Assembly: GCA_002421605.1 (NCBI GenBank) | Contig: DISJ01000013.1 | Coordinates: forward strand, 1-64,000 | Direction of reading: 5' to 3' | DNA: 64,000 nucleotides | Source: Rhodobacteraceae bacterium UBA6213 | GTDB taxonomy: Bacteria > Pseudomonadota > Alphaproteobacteria > Rhodobacterales > Rhodobacteraceae | Shown: piece by piece, positions 52,808-61,012 of the stretch | Numbering within the stretch: the stretch's first letter is position 1 | Layout: the number at the start of each line of letters is the position of its first letter | Made by a program: the position numbers and the translations under genes | The notes under the pieces: model-generated | What the model saw: only the letters and a program-made list of their open reading frames with translations | Database searches by the model: none | What the model was told of the DNA's origin: nothing

Positions 52808-52967
52808 AGGCGGAGGATTGGGCGCGTGTCCGCCGGTGGTGGCGTACAGCCGGGCCGAGCAGGTGCAGGCGGCGGCCGAGGTTGTGGCTTTGCCCGAGGC
52901 GGCGGTTCTGGTCAGGATGCTTGCCGATTACGCGGTGATGCGCGAGCAGGCGTGGGTGTGCGGGTGA
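52716..52967 (+). CDS. Outer-membrane lipoprotein spanin (Rz1-like), nested
   Basis: An 83-aa protein. Its N-terminus is a lipoprotein signal peptide with lipobox LGAC at Cys25, preceded by Pro/Leu/Phe/Ala/Met residues. It is encoded in a different frame from the Rz-like gene and overlaps it by 92 bp. Nested Rz/Rz1 pairs are a known phage feature for disrupting the outer membrane at lysis. The mature part is Ala/Val-rich with few prolines, unlike many Rz1. Confidence 0.68.
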   Translation: MMPNVRCWMPQRAAPLFAMLSLGACAMGGSEGGGLGACPPVVAYSRAEQVQAAAEVVALPEAAVLVRMLADYAVMREQAWVCG

Positions 52968-53452
52968 AAGGTTGCGGGCGGTTCCAGTTCCCGCAGCAAG
53001 GGAAGCACCGCCCACATCAACAGCGGCACATCGCCCGAAACAATTCAATAATCCAAGGAATCAACGTGCGCCGAGGGATCTTCTGCGCGGAACACACGGC
53101 GCCCTTCGGTCTCCCCTGCCGTGCGCAAAGTTGAAGCGATTGTGCTCTTTGTCCATGGCGGTATGTGAGGGCGTTGCCCGCTCGCGTCACTTGATTAGCA
53201 CTTTCGTCACGACGCGGCCGCGGCAAATTTCAGACTGCGGCATGGCTCGCCTGGGCAGCTGCTTTGCACAACTGCTGCGGAATCCGAGCCGGAACCAAAG
53301 TGCTTCCCGAGGCGCTCGGCATTCGTTTTGGCGCGTTCTTTCTGGATCTGCCCAATCGGCGCCTCTTTTGTGCGGGCAATGCCGTCGCTCCGCTGAAAGG
53401 ATGGAATTCATGATGGACCTCGGGCGGGGTGTAGCAGCCGATCAAGAACCTC
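52968..53452. other. 485-bp region at the right prophage border, no clear gene
   Basis: No reading frame here looks convincing. A 264-codon + strand frame crosses it, but its composition is like noncoding sequence and it runs antisense into the ArsR-rhodanese gene. A leftward frame around 53200-53410 contains a more protein-like stretch (EAPIGQIQKERAKTNAERLG) and may be the decayed end of an old gene. The right attachment site should lie here, but no copy of a left-end sequence was found. Confidence 0.4.
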
Positions 53453-54118
53453 TCAGCGCAGGCTTTCCAGCACCTGCCGCCCCTCTTCGCGCCATTCGGG
53501 CAGGCCGCCGTCAAGGCGGCGCGCGTTATAGCCCAGTTTGCGCAGCGCAGCCTCGGCCTGGCGCGAATCGATGCAATAGGGCCCGCGGCAATAAGCGACG
53601 ATCTCGGCATCGCGTGCCAGTTTCGGGGCGATCTGCGCCAGATCGGCAAGCCGCAGGTTCAGCGCACCGGGTATGTGCCCCGCAGCAAATTCATCGGCGG
53701 GGCGGACATCGAGCACCGTCACCGAACCTTCCGCCAACCGCGCGGCCAGATCGGCGCGGCTGACCGGTTCGGGTGCCTGCTCGCCGCCGGAAAGCCCGCG
53801 CAGGATGTGTTCGACCTCGGCAAGGTTGCTTTCGGCCACAACGCGCAGCAAGTCCATCAACGCCAAGGTTCTGGCATCGGTCAGCCGGTAGATCACCGCC
53901 TTGCCTTCGCGGCGGCTGGTGACCAGACCGGCGCGGCGCAACTGCTGCAAATGCTGCGAACAATTGGCGATGGTCAGGCCGGTCTTGTCGGCCAGCGCTT
54001 CGACGCCGCGCTCGCCCTGCGCGAGTTGTTCCAGCAGCAAGAGCCGCGCCGGGGCCGACAGCGCATGGGCGATCACCGCATATTCCGCAAGCAGGGCAGT
54101 CTTTGCTCCGGTTGACAC
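53453..54118 (-). CDS. ArsR-type regulator fused to a rhodanese domain
   Basis: A 221-aa fusion. Residues about 1-95 form an ArsR-family winged helix (LSAPARLLLLEQLAQGE, LTIANCSQHLQQLRRAGLV). Residues about 120-215 form a rhodanese domain, with VLDVRPADEFAAGHIPGALN and the active-site loop AYCRGPYC. Such fusions can link transcription to persulfide or thiol status. GTG 54118 is preferred because GGAGGA stands six bases upstream; ATGs at 54136 and 54142 lack one. It is divergent from the operon starting at 54208, with a palindrome between them. Confidence 0.85.
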   Translation of the reverse strand: MSTGAKTALLAEYAVIAHALSAPARLLLLEQLAQGERGVEALADKTGLTIANCSQHLQQLRRAGLVTSRREGKAVIYRLTDARTLALMDLLRVVAESNLAEVEHILRGLSGGEQAPEPVSRADLAARLAEGSVTVLDVRPADEFAAGHIPGALNLRLADLAQIAPKLARDAEIVAYCRGPYCIDSRQAEAALRKLGYNARRLDGGLPEWREEGRQVLESLR

Positions 54119-54140
54119 GGGCTTTCCTCCGACCATATAC

Positions 54141-54160
54141 ATTCTAGTGTTCACTTGAAT
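54141..54160. promoter_or_regulatory. Imperfect 20-bp palindrome, likely ArsR operator
   Basis: ATTCTAGTGTTCACTTGAAT matches its reverse complement at 16 of 20 positions. It lies just upstream of the ArsR-rhodanese start and 47 bp before the divergent desaturase gene. It is AT-rich against the GC-rich background. It would suit a dimeric ArsR-family repressor controlling both directions. Confidence 0.6.
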
Positions 54161-54207
54161 GATAGCGAATCTGGCGCTCGCCGCAACCCGAAAGGCATTT
54201 TCGCCCG

Positions 54208-55053
54208 ATGACCGAGTTTTTGCTAGCCAACGAAGCAACCCTTCGTCTTGCCGTCTTTCTGGGCGTGCTCGCGCTTATGGCGGTCTGGGAAGTGGCGGCA
54301 CCGCGGCGCAGGCGCGAGATCCCACGCCTGCTGCGCTGGAGCAACAACCTCGACCTGGTGGTGATCGACACCGTGTTGGTGCGGCTGGCTTTTCCCATCG
54401 TGGCGGTGGGGTTGGCGGTTCTGGCCGAGGCGCGCGGCTGGGGCTTGCTCAACGTTTTCGAGGTGCCTGGGTGGGTCGCCTTTGTGCTGTCGATCCTTGC
54501 GCTCGACCTCGCGATCTACTTGCAGCACGTGATGTTTCACGCGGTGCCCGCGCTCTGGCGGCTGCACCGCGTGCACCACGCCGACCTTGAATTCGACGTG
54601 ACCACCGGGCTGCGGTTTCACCCGGTCGAGATTCTCTTGTCGATGGCGATCAAGCTGGCGGCGGTCGCGGTGCTGGGGCCCCCTGCCGTGGCGGTGCTGG
54701 TGTTCGAGGTAATCCTGAATGCCAGCGCGATGTTCAACCATTCCAACATCCGTATTCCGGCGGCGATTGACCGGGTTCTGCGGTTGGTGATCGTTACGCC
54801 TGACATGCACCGCGTGCATCATTCGGTGATCCCGGCGGAAACCAACAGCAACTTCGGCTTCAACCTGCCGTGGTGGGACCGCCTGCTTGGCACCTATCGC
54901 GCGCAACCAAAGGCGGGCCACGACGAAATGACCATCGGCATTGACCAGTTCCGCAGCCGCCGCGAGCTTTGGCTCGACCGGATGCTGCTGCAACCCCTGC
55001 GCGGCGCGGCGCGCGATTACCCGATCAACAGCGACCGCGGAGGCAAAAAGTAA
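54208..55053 (+). CDS. Sterol desaturase / fatty acid hydroxylase family membrane protein
   Basis: A 281-aa integral membrane di-iron protein. Hydrophobic helices lie at about 10-30, 50-72, 85-105 and 150-175. Histidine clusters bind the di-iron site: HVMFH (about 111-115), HRVHHAD (about 124-130) and HRVHHS (about 212-217). Family members hydroxylate or desaturate lipids; the substrate here is unknown. It is first in a rightward operon with the glutamine amidotransferase and DsrE genes. Confidence 0.87.
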   Translation: MTEFLLANEATLRLAVFLGVLALMAVWEVAAPRRRREIPRLLRWSNNLDLVVIDTVLVRLAFPIVAVGLAVLAEARGWGLLNVFEVPGWVAFVLSILALDLAIYLQHVMFHAVPALWRLHRVHHADLEFDVTTGLRFHPVEILLSMAIKLAAVAVLGPPAVAVLVFEVILNASAMFNHSNIRIPAAIDRVLRLVIVTPDMHRVHHSVIPAETNSNFGFNLPWWDRLLGTYRAQPKAGHDEMTIGIDQFRSRRELWLDRMLLQPLRGAARDYPINSDRGGKK

Positions 55054-55110
55054 ACGCGCCCCGGCGCGATATCGCGCCAGCGGCCAACCTGACATCAGAG
55101 GAACGTCGGC

Positions 55111-55935
55111 ATGTGTGAGCTTTTCGCGATGAGCGCCAGCGAGGCGACCGACGTCAACCATTCGCTGGCGCTGTTGCAACCGCGCGGCGGCGCGGTGGGG
55201 CCCCATGCCGATGGCTGGGGCGTGGCGTTTTACGAAGGCCGCGCCGCGCGCATTTTCAAGGAACCGGTGCCCGCCGCTGAAAGCCGCTGCCTTGGTTTCA
55301 TCACCGATTACGATTTCAAAAGCGAAACGGTGATCGCGCATATCCGCAAAGCCAACCCCGAGCGGTTCGGCCGCACCACCGCCAACACGCACCCGTTCGA
55401 GCGCGAATGGAACGGCCGGTCGTGGGTGTTCGCGCATAACGGCAAGCTGCCGGGCCTCATGGCATCGCACGGGCAGGCGCCGCGCCGGTTTCAGCCGCTG
55501 GGCGATACCGATTCAGAGCTTGCCTTTTGCCTGATGCTCGACGCTATTGCCGCGGCGGGTGCGCCCGTCGCCGGCCCGCTTGCCGCGGCCGAGATCATCG
55601 CGCGCATATCGCCGCTGGTCGCGCGGCTTGCGGACCTTGGCGAGTTCAATTTTTTCCTTAGCGACGGTGCAAGCCTGATCGTGCACGCGCATACGCGGCT
55701 GCACCAGCTTTCGCGGGCCTGCACTTCCTGCATTGGCCAGCTTCAGGTGATCTTGCTGGCAACTCTGCCCCTGACCGACGAGCCTTGGGCGCCGCTTGCA
55801 CCCGGCAGCCTGCACGCCTTCGTGCGCGGGCATGAGATCGCGCTGCAAACCCCGGTTTTCGCACCGGCCGCCCCGCACACGGCGCGGCCCGCCACCCCCG
55901 CTTTCGCATCCTCAACGCCCGGAGATCGGCCATGA
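55111..55935 (+). CDS. Class II glutamine amidotransferase (YafJ/EgtC-like)
   Basis: A 274-aa N-terminal nucleophile hydrolase. The catalytic Cys2 follows the initiator Met (MCELFAMSA), and conserved HADGWGVAFYEG (about 31-42), HIRKANPE (about 76-83) and FAHNGKLPG (about 109-117) match the YafJ/EgtC group. It hydrolyses glutamine or a gamma-glutamyl bond; the acceptor is not known. The last 40 residues are Pro/Ala-rich. GAGG stands before ATG 55111. It overlaps the DsrE gene by 4 bp (ATGA). Confidence 0.86.
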   Translation: MCELFAMSASEATDVNHSLALLQPRGGAVGPHADGWGVAFYEGRAARIFKEPVPAAESRCLGFITDYDFKSETVIAHIRKANPERFGRTTANTHPFEREWNGRSWVFAHNGKLPGLMASHGQAPRRFQPLGDTDSELAFCLMLDAIAAAGAPVAGPLAAAEIIARISPLVARLADLGEFNFFLSDGASLIVHAHTRLHQLSRACTSCIGQLQVILLATLPLTDEPWAPLAPGSLHAFVRGHEIALQTPVFAPAAPHTARPATPAFASSTPGDRP

Positions 55936-56285
55936 ACACCCTCTTCATCCTCAACGACGCGCCCTATGGCACCGAGCGGTGCTACAACGCGCTGCGCCTG
56001 GCCCATAACCTGATGAAGCAGGACCCCGGCGCCAGCATCACGGTCTTTCTGATGGCCGATGCAGTGGTCGCCGCGCGCCGGGGCCAGAAAACGCCCGACG
56101 GCTATTACAACATGGAACGCATGCTGAAGCGCGTGGTGACCGGTAAGGGCCAAGTGCTGCTCTGCGGCACCTGCATGGATGCGCGCGGCATGACCGACGA
56201 GGATGTCATGGACGGCGCAAAGCGTTCGACCATGGACGCGCTTGGTGCCGCAACCCTCGCCGCCGACAAGGTGCTAGTGTTCTGA
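55932..56285 (+). CDS. DsrE/DsrF-like sulfur relay protein
   Basis: A 117-aa DsrE-family protein. The N-terminal strand NTLFILNDAPYGTERCYNAL and the C-terminal CGTCMDARG (about 77-85), which holds two cysteines, are typical. DsrE-like proteins carry persulfide sulfur between enzymes. It is the last gene of the operon and is coupled to the amidotransferase. Its 3' end overlaps a leftward small membrane gene by 80 bp. Confidence 0.87.
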   Translation: MNTLFILNDAPYGTERCYNALRLAHNLMKQDPGASITVFLMADAVVAARRGQKTPDGYYNMERMLKRVVTGKGQVLLCGTCMDARGMTDEDVMDGAKRSTMDALGAATLAADKVLVF

Positions 56286-56427
56286 GGCGGCGCTCTGTTT
56301 GCTTCCGCAGATATTTCACCAGCGCGGCGATCACCAGGCCAGCAATGATCAGCATCAGCGCAAAGCCGAACCAACCAAAGCCCATCGCGTAGGGCAGGCC
56401 AAAGCCCATATCGTATCCGCGCATCAT
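56206..56427 (-). CDS. Small membrane protein of the copper cluster
   Basis: A 73-aa protein with one strong transmembrane helix (about 17-37, GFGWFGFALMLIIAGLVIAA) after a Gly/Met-rich N-terminus (MMRGYDMGFGL). AAGGAG eight bases before ATG 56427 supports the start. The C-terminal 25 residues overlap the DsrE gene on the opposite strand and may be extra. Similar short proteins with a Met-rich end occur beside copper resistance genes. Function unknown. Confidence 0.6.
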   Translation of the reverse strand: MMRGYDMGFGLPYAMGFGWFGFALMLIIAGLVIAALVKYLRKQTERRLRTLAPCRRRGLRHQARPWSNALRRP

Positions 56428-56451
56428 CGCACTGGCTCCTTTTAGGGCGAT

Positions 56452-56480
56452 CCGGCCCCCGGTTGACCGCCGGGGGCCGG
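56452..56480 (-). terminator. Strong hairpin between two leftward genes
   Basis: CCGGCCCCCGG (56452-56462) pairs perfectly with CCGGGGGCCGG (56470-56480) across a 7-nt loop. It follows the EF-hand gene and precedes the small membrane gene. No T run follows on the - strand, so it is more likely a partial terminator or an mRNA-stabilising hairpin than a full stop. Confidence 0.5.
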
Positions 56481-56487
56481 GGTTGGA

Positions 56488-57048
56488 TCAGTAGCGGCCC
56501 ATCATGCCGCGGCTGGGCATGGTGCCATGGCCGAAATTCGGCATGCCACCTTGCGGCAAGGCGCCCATCTGGCCCATCTGGCCGGCCACGGCGGTCATTT
56601 CGGCTTCAGTCACTTGCCCGTCGCCGTCGGCATCATGCATCTGAAAGGCGCGCACGGTCATGGTGCGCAGCGCTTCGGCCTGCATTTCGGCCTGCATCGC
56701 GGTGAATTCCTCGAGCGACAGCGTGCCGTTGGCGTCGGTATCGTATTTGGCGAGCTCCGCCTTGATGCCCGCGGCGATTTCCTCGGCGCTCAGCGTGCCG
56801 TCGCCGTTGGTATCGACCGCCGCGAAATGCGCGACATGGGTCGCCGAGGTGCCGCCCATCATGGCAAAGCCGCCCGGCATCGTGCCGCCCGGCATCGTGC
56901 CGCCCGGCATCGCGCCGCCGTGCATGCTGCCGCCGCGCATCATGGATGCGAACGGCATCTGGAACTGTTGCGCCACCACCGGCAACGCCGCTGCGGTAAC
57001 GCCAAGCGCCGCGATGGCGCCGATGATAAGGGCTGTCGAACGTTTCAT
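56488..57048 (-). CDS. Secreted EF-hand protein with Met-rich linker
   Basis: A 186-aa exported protein. A signal peptide covers about residues 1-27 (KRSTALIIGAIAALGVTAAA, cut near VVAQQ). A Gly/Met-rich stretch with repeated GGTMPGG units (about 38-62) follows, a possible copper-binding segment. Three EF-hand loops come next: DTNGDGTLSAEE (about 78-89), DTDANGTLSLEE (about 102-113) and DADGDGQVTEAE (about 139-150). It probably binds calcium or copper in the periplasm. The divergent two-component system suggests shared control. Confidence 0.82.
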   Translation of the reverse strand: MKRSTALIIGAIAALGVTAAALPVVAQQFQMPFASMMRGGSMHGGAMPGGTMPGGTMPGGFAMMGGTSATHVAHFAAVDTNGDGTLSAEEIAAGIKAELAKYDTDANGTLSLEEFTAMQAEMQAEALRTMTVRAFQMHDADGDGQVTEAEMTAVAGQMGQMGALPQGGMPNFGHGTMPSRGMMGRY

Positions 57049-57141
57049 GGTCGTCTCTCCTGGTTTGAACCTGCGATGCGGTCAAACTGGCGCCCCGATG
57101 TGCTGCGAGTTTGTCAGCCCGGGGCCTGTTTTGTATCAAAC

Positions 57142-57176
57142 TGTCGCAAGCCCCGGTCTGGCGACGGCTTGCGACA
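57142..57176. promoter_or_regulatory. 11-bp inverted repeat in the divergent promoter region
   Basis: TGTCGCAAGCC (57142-57152) and its exact reverse complement GGCTTGCGACA (57166-57176) lie between the leftward EF-hand gene and the rightward response regulator gene. The spacer is 13 bp. This is a plausible binding site for the adjacent response regulator, acting in both directions. Confidence 0.55.
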
Positions 57177-57233
57177 AATTTCCGCGCAAAGGCTGCCGCT
57201 TGTCGGCTAGGGTGCCGGGACAGGAGAGCAACC

Positions 57234-57959
57234 ATGACCACGCAGCCCCATATTCTGGTCGTCGATGACCACCGCGACATTCGCGATGCGCTGGCGAAGT
57301 ATCTTGAAAAGAACGGCATGCGCGCCACCACCGCCGCCAATGCCGTGGCGATGGATGCGGCGCTGAAGGCAGGCCGGTTCGATCTGGTGGTGCTCGATGT
57401 GATGATGCCGGGCGAAGACGGGCTGTCGGTCTGCCGCCGATTGCGCGCGAACGGTACTATTCCGGTGCTGATGCTGACCGCGCTCAGCGATGAAACCGAC
57501 CGCATCGTGGGGTTGGAACTGGGGGCCGACGATTACCTTGCCAAGCCTTTCAACCCGCGCGAATTGCTGGCGCGCATCAAGGCGATCTTGCGCCGCGCAG
57601 GGCCTGCCATGCCCTCGGGCGGCGCGCTGGCCGGGCGGGTGTTGGCCTTCGACCGCTGGCTGCTCGATACCGACCGGCGCACCCTGACCTGCGACGACGG
57701 TGCCGATGTGCCGCTGACCAGTGCCGAGTTTCGCTTGCTGACCGCGTTTCTGGAACGGCCCCGCTTTGTGCTCAGCCGCAACCAGTTGCTCGATCTCACC
57801 TCGGGGCGCGCGGCGCAGGTATTCGACCGCACCATCGACAACCAGATCAGCCGCCTGCGCCGCAAGATCGAGCGCGACCCGACCAAGCCCGACCTGATCG
57901 CCACCCACTGGGGCGGCGGCTACAGCCTTGCCACCGACGTGCGCGAGGTAAAGCCATGA
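57234..57959 (+). CDS. OmpR-family response regulator
   Basis: A 241-aa response regulator. The receiver domain (about 6-120) has the acidic pair in VVDDHRD, phospho-acceptor Asp55 (VVLDVMMPG), and Lys in YLAKPF (about 105). The C-terminal winged helix (about 140-238) contains LTSAEFRLLTAFLERP and DRTIDNQISRLRRKIE. Its gene overlaps the histidine kinase gene by 4 bp (ATGA). With the multicopper oxidase and the copper ATPase nearby, a copper-sensing role is likely. Confidence 0.92.
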   Translation: MTTQPHILVVDDHRDIRDALAKYLEKNGMRATTAANAVAMDAALKAGRFDLVVLDVMMPGEDGLSVCRRLRANGTIPVLMLTALSDETDRIVGLELGADDYLAKPFNPRELLARIKAILRRAGPAMPSGGALAGRVLAFDRWLLDTDRRTLTCDDGADVPLTSAEFRLLTAFLERPRFVLSRNQLLDLTSGRAAQVFDRTIDNQISRLRRKIERDPTKPDLIATHWGGGYSLATDVREVKP

Positions 57960-59341
57960 CGCTGCGGCTTTATCCGCGCTCGCTTGGCGGGCAGTTGTTG
58001 GCGATGCTGCTGCTGGCACTGGTGGTGACGCAGGGCCTTGGCTATGTGCTGGCGGCCGACGAACGCAGCCGCGCCCTGCGCTCGGCGCTGGGGCTAGAGG
58101 CGGCCGGTCGCGCCGCCAACGTGGCCTTGCTGCTCGACGACGCGCCGGCCGAATTGCACGCCTCGATCCTGCGCTCTGCCAGTTCGCCGTTGGTCAGCTT
58201 CACGCTTGGCCCCGACGCGATGGTTGCCAAAGACAGCGCCGATACGGCGGCTTTCATCGCCCGCATGCGCCAGATCCTTGGCGCCGCGACGCGCGAGGTG
58301 CGCGCCGATGTGCATGCCCGCGCGCCTCTGCCGGTGATGGCGCCGCCGGGCTTTCCCGCCGCGATGCGCGCCATGCACGAAGGGATGATTTCCGATCAGG
58401 CAGAATCGCTGGAACTGGCGCTGTCGATCCGGCTGGCGCAGGGCAATTGGCTGAACGTGCGCACCCTTTTCGACCGCCCCGATCTGCAGGTCTCGCAGCA
58501 GGCGCTGCTGCCGCTGGCACTGATGGCCGCCGCGGTGGCGCTGGTGGCACTGGTCACGGCGCGCCGCGTGGTGGGGCCGATGCGGGCGCTGGCAGCGGGC
58601 GCCGACCGGCTGGGGCGCGGGCTCGACGCCGACCCGCTGCCATTGACCGGCCCCACCGAAGTGCGCGAAACTACGCAGGCCTTCAACCGCATGCAGGACC
58701 GCCTGACCCGGTTCGTGACCGAACGCACCCACCTGCTTGCGGCAATCAACCACGATCTGCGCTCGCCGCTGACAGCGATGCGGCTGCGGCTGGAAATGCT
58801 GGACGAAACCGAAGATACCGACCGGCTGTGCGCCTTGGTTGACGAGATGCAGGAAATGGTCGAGGCGACGCTGGCATTCGCGCGCGGCGCAGCGCAGGCC
58901 GAGCCCGCGGCAACGGTCGATCTGGCGACGGTTCTTGCCGAACTGGCCGTCGATGCCGGGGCGGGCAAGGCCTCTTTCGCGCCCTCGGCGCCGGTCGTTG
59001 CAACGGTGCGGCCCAACGCGCTGAACCGCGCGCTGCGCAACCTCATCGACAATGCCATTCGATACGGCGATGCGGCACAGATTACCTTGACACGCGAGCC
59101 CGGCGCCGCGCGCATCACCATTGCCGACACCGGCCCCGGCCTGCCCGAGGACCAGTTGCAGGCGGTGTTTGAACCCTTCGTGCGGTTCGAAACCTCGCGC
59201 AGCCGCGACACCGGCGGTGCGGGCCTTGGGCTCGCCATTGCCCGCACTATCGTGCAGGCGCACGGCGGCGAGGTGCACCTGCACAACCGCCAAGAAGGTG
59301 GGCTGGAGGCCGTACTCCGGTTGCCGCTGGGAGCAAGCTAA
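57956..59341 (+). CDS. EnvZ-type sensor histidine kinase
   Basis: A 461-aa inner-membrane kinase. Transmembrane helices lie at about 12-28 and 182-202, with a periplasmic sensor region between them. A HAMP domain follows (about 205-255). The phospho-acceptor is His266 in AINHDLRSP. The ATPase domain (about 345-460) has RNLIDNAIRYG (N box), DTGPGLPED (G1) and GGAGLGLAIA (G2). It phosphorylates the response regulator encoded just upstream. The periplasmic segment has no clear metal motif, so the signal is inferred from context. Confidence 0.92.
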   Translation: MTLRLYPRSLGGQLLAMLLLALVVTQGLGYVLAADERSRALRSALGLEAAGRAANVALLLDDAPAELHASILRSASSPLVSFTLGPDAMVAKDSADTAAFIARMRQILGAATREVRADVHARAPLPVMAPPGFPAAMRAMHEGMISDQAESLELALSIRLAQGNWLNVRTLFDRPDLQVSQQALLPLALMAAAVALVALVTARRVVGPMRALAAGADRLGRGLDADPLPLTGPTEVRETTQAFNRMQDRLTRFVTERTHLLAAINHDLRSPLTAMRLRLEMLDETEDTDRLCALVDEMQEMVEATLAFARGAAQAEPAATVDLATVLAELAVDAGAGKASFAPSAPVVATVRPNALNRALRNLIDNAIRYGDAAQITLTREPGAARITIADTGPGLPEDQLQAVFEPFVRFETSRSRDTGGAGLGLAIARTIVQAHGGEVHLHNRQEGGLEAVLRLPLGAS

Positions 59342-59468
59342 GGGTGATGGATTACGCTGCAATTCGGCTGGAAACTCCGCGCCCGGGCGAAATTCGAAGC
59401 CCCGCCGCGCCGGCGGCCCGACGAAAGATTTTAGAGACCGGCAATCCCGGTCGGTAAAAGGAGAAACC

Positions 59469-60935
59469 ATGACCACGACCTTTTCTCGCCGAGGCTTTCT
59501 TGCCACCTCGGCCGCCCTCGCCGGAGTTTCGCTGGCCCCAATGGCTGCATTCGCGCAAGCTGCACCGCTGACATTGCGCGCGACCAGGCAGACTCTCGAC
59601 ATCGACGGGCGCGCTGCCTCGGTATTTCGATTGGTGAACGGCGCCGGAGGCTCGGGGTTGGTGCTGAACCCCGGCGAGCGCTTCCGTGTAGATCTGACCA
59701 ACGAGCTTGACGTCGAGACTATTATTCACTGGCACGGGCAGATCCCGCCCAACGTGCAGGACGGCGTGCCCGACATGCCGATGCCGATGCTGAAACCGGG
59801 CGAAGTGCGCAGTTATGATTATGCCCCAATGCCCGGCACTTTCTGGATGCACAGCCATGTGCCGGTGCAGGAAATGGCAATGCTTGCCGCGCCGCTGATC
59901 GTGCGCAGCGCAGCTGATGCGGCGGCTGACCGGCAGGAAGTGGTGATGTTTCTGCACGACTTCTCGTTCAAGAGTGCCGAGGAAGTGCTGGCAGAGATCA
60001 CCGGCACGGCGCACACCGAGGGCATGGCCCACGCTGAAGCCGCGCCTGCCGCGCCATCGATGGGCGGCATGGCGATGGGCGGCATGAACATGGGCGGCAT
60101 GGCGATGGGCGGCATGGCGATGGATCTGAACGATTACGATTTTGACGCCTATCTGGCCAATGACCGCACCTTTGACGACCCTGAGGTGGTGGCTGTTGAA
60201 AATGGCGGCCGGGTGCGGCTGCGCGTCATCAACGCGGCGGCGGCGACGGTGTTCTGGATCGACACCGGCGCAGTTGCAGGCCGTCTGGTCGCCGTTGACG
60301 GGCACCAAATTCAACCGGTCACCGGGCGGCGCTTTGGCGTGGCAATGGCGCAGCGGCTCGACATCGAGCTTGACCTGCCGCCCGGTGCCACCGCTTTTCC
60401 AGTGCTGGCTTTGCGCGAAGGCGCGCGCGAGCGAACCGGCATCATCCTTGCCGCTCCCGGTGCGACGGTCAGCAAACTGGCATCACTCAGCGATGCTGCA
60501 CACCCGGCTTTCGACCCAGATCTGGCGCAGGAAAGCTCGCTCCGCGCCGCCAACCCGCTTGCCATACGCCCGGCCGAGCGCATGGAAATGCTCATGCTGA
60601 GTGGTTCGATGCAGCCCTATGTCTGGACGATCAACGGCCAGACCTGGGGCAACCACCAGCCCATCGCCGCAAAAAGCGGGCAGCGAGTGGAGCTGATGTT
60701 CCACAACATGTCGATGATGGGCCACCCGATGCACCTGCACGGCCACGTCTTTCAGGTGGTGGGCATCGGCAACCGGCGGTTTGCGGGGGCGATGCGAGAC
60801 ACCGTCTATGTGCCGCCAATGGCCTCGGTGACGATCGCGCTCGATGCTGGCGAGGCCGCGCGCTGGATGCTGCATTGCCACCACATGCCGCATCTGGCCA
60901 GCGGAATGATGACCGAATTCGCGGTTGGCGCCTGA
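59469..60935 (+). CDS. Tat-exported multicopper oxidase with Met-rich loop
   Basis: A 488-aa laccase-like multicopper oxidase. A Tat signal lies at the N-terminus (SRRGFLATSAALAGVSL). Copper ligands are in IIHWHGQIPP (about 92-101), FWMHSHVPVQ (about 124-133), HPMHLHGHVFQV (about 420-431) and HCHHMPHLASGMM (about 467-479). A Met/Gly-rich insert (about 197-219, repeats of GGMAMGGM) is typical of copper-tolerance oxidases such as CueO or PcoA. It oxidises Cu(I) in the periplasm. AAGGAG stands before ATG 59469. It follows the two-component genes on the same strand. Confidence 0.92.
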   Translation: MTTTFSRRGFLATSAALAGVSLAPMAAFAQAAPLTLRATRQTLDIDGRAASVFRLVNGAGGSGLVLNPGERFRVDLTNELDVETIIHWHGQIPPNVQDGVPDMPMPMLKPGEVRSYDYAPMPGTFWMHSHVPVQEMAMLAAPLIVRSAADAAADRQEVVMFLHDFSFKSAEEVLAEITGTAHTEGMAHAEAAPAAPSMGGMAMGGMNMGGMAMGGMAMDLNDYDFDAYLANDRTFDDPEVVAVENGGRVRLRVINAAAATVFWIDTGAVAGRLVAVDGHQIQPVTGRRFGVAMAQRLDIELDLPPGATAFPVLALREGARERTGIILAAPGATVSKLASLSDAAHPAFDPDLAQESSLRAANPLAIRPAERMEMLMLSGSMQPYVWTINGQTWGNHQPIAAKSGQRVELMFHNMSMMGHPMHLHGHVFQVVGIGNRRFAGAMRDTVYVPPMASVTIALDAGEAARWMLHCHHMPHLASGMMTEFAVGA

Positions 60936-60949
60936 GCGCCCGGTAACAA

Positions 60950-60984
60950 GGCGGAAGGGGCGCAGTTCTTCGGGCCCTTCCGCC
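60950..60984. terminator. Hairpin between convergent oxidase and copA genes
   Basis: GGCGGAAGGG (60950-60959) pairs perfectly with CCCTTCCGCC (60975-60984) across a 15-nt loop. It stands between the rightward oxidase stop and the leftward copA end. No T run follows on the + strand, so it could be a weak bidirectional terminator. Confidence 0.5.
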
Positions 60985-61012
60985 CGTCGCCGCCCCGACG
61001 CCAAAATGCGGG

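Larger units (their letters stand above)
7560..52967. mobile_element. Prophage with serine recombinase, lambda/GTA-like structural genes and moron cargo
   Basis: The span is inferred from gene content: a large serine recombinase cassette at the left, replication and recombination genes, terminase, head, tail, and a lysis cassette ending at 52967. The borders are approximate. No att core or target duplication was found by eye, and the restriction island at 370-7401 may also belong to the element. All essential-looking phage genes are open. The four cargo insertions fall between phage genes and leave those genes uninterrupted. Confidence 0.75.

Noticed and set aside
52972..53763. Rightward 263-codon frame at the prophage right border
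   Set aside because: No RBS or domain, and it runs antisense into the ArsR-rhodanese gene.
54223..55470. 415-codon - strand frame opposite the desaturase and amidotransferase genes
   Set aside because: It crosses two well-supported genes and has biased, non-protein-like composition.
58094..59701. 535-codon - strand frame opposite the histidine kinase gene
   Set aside because: Composition is His/Arg/Gln-rich as expected for an antisense shadow, and the kinase and oxidase genes explain the region.
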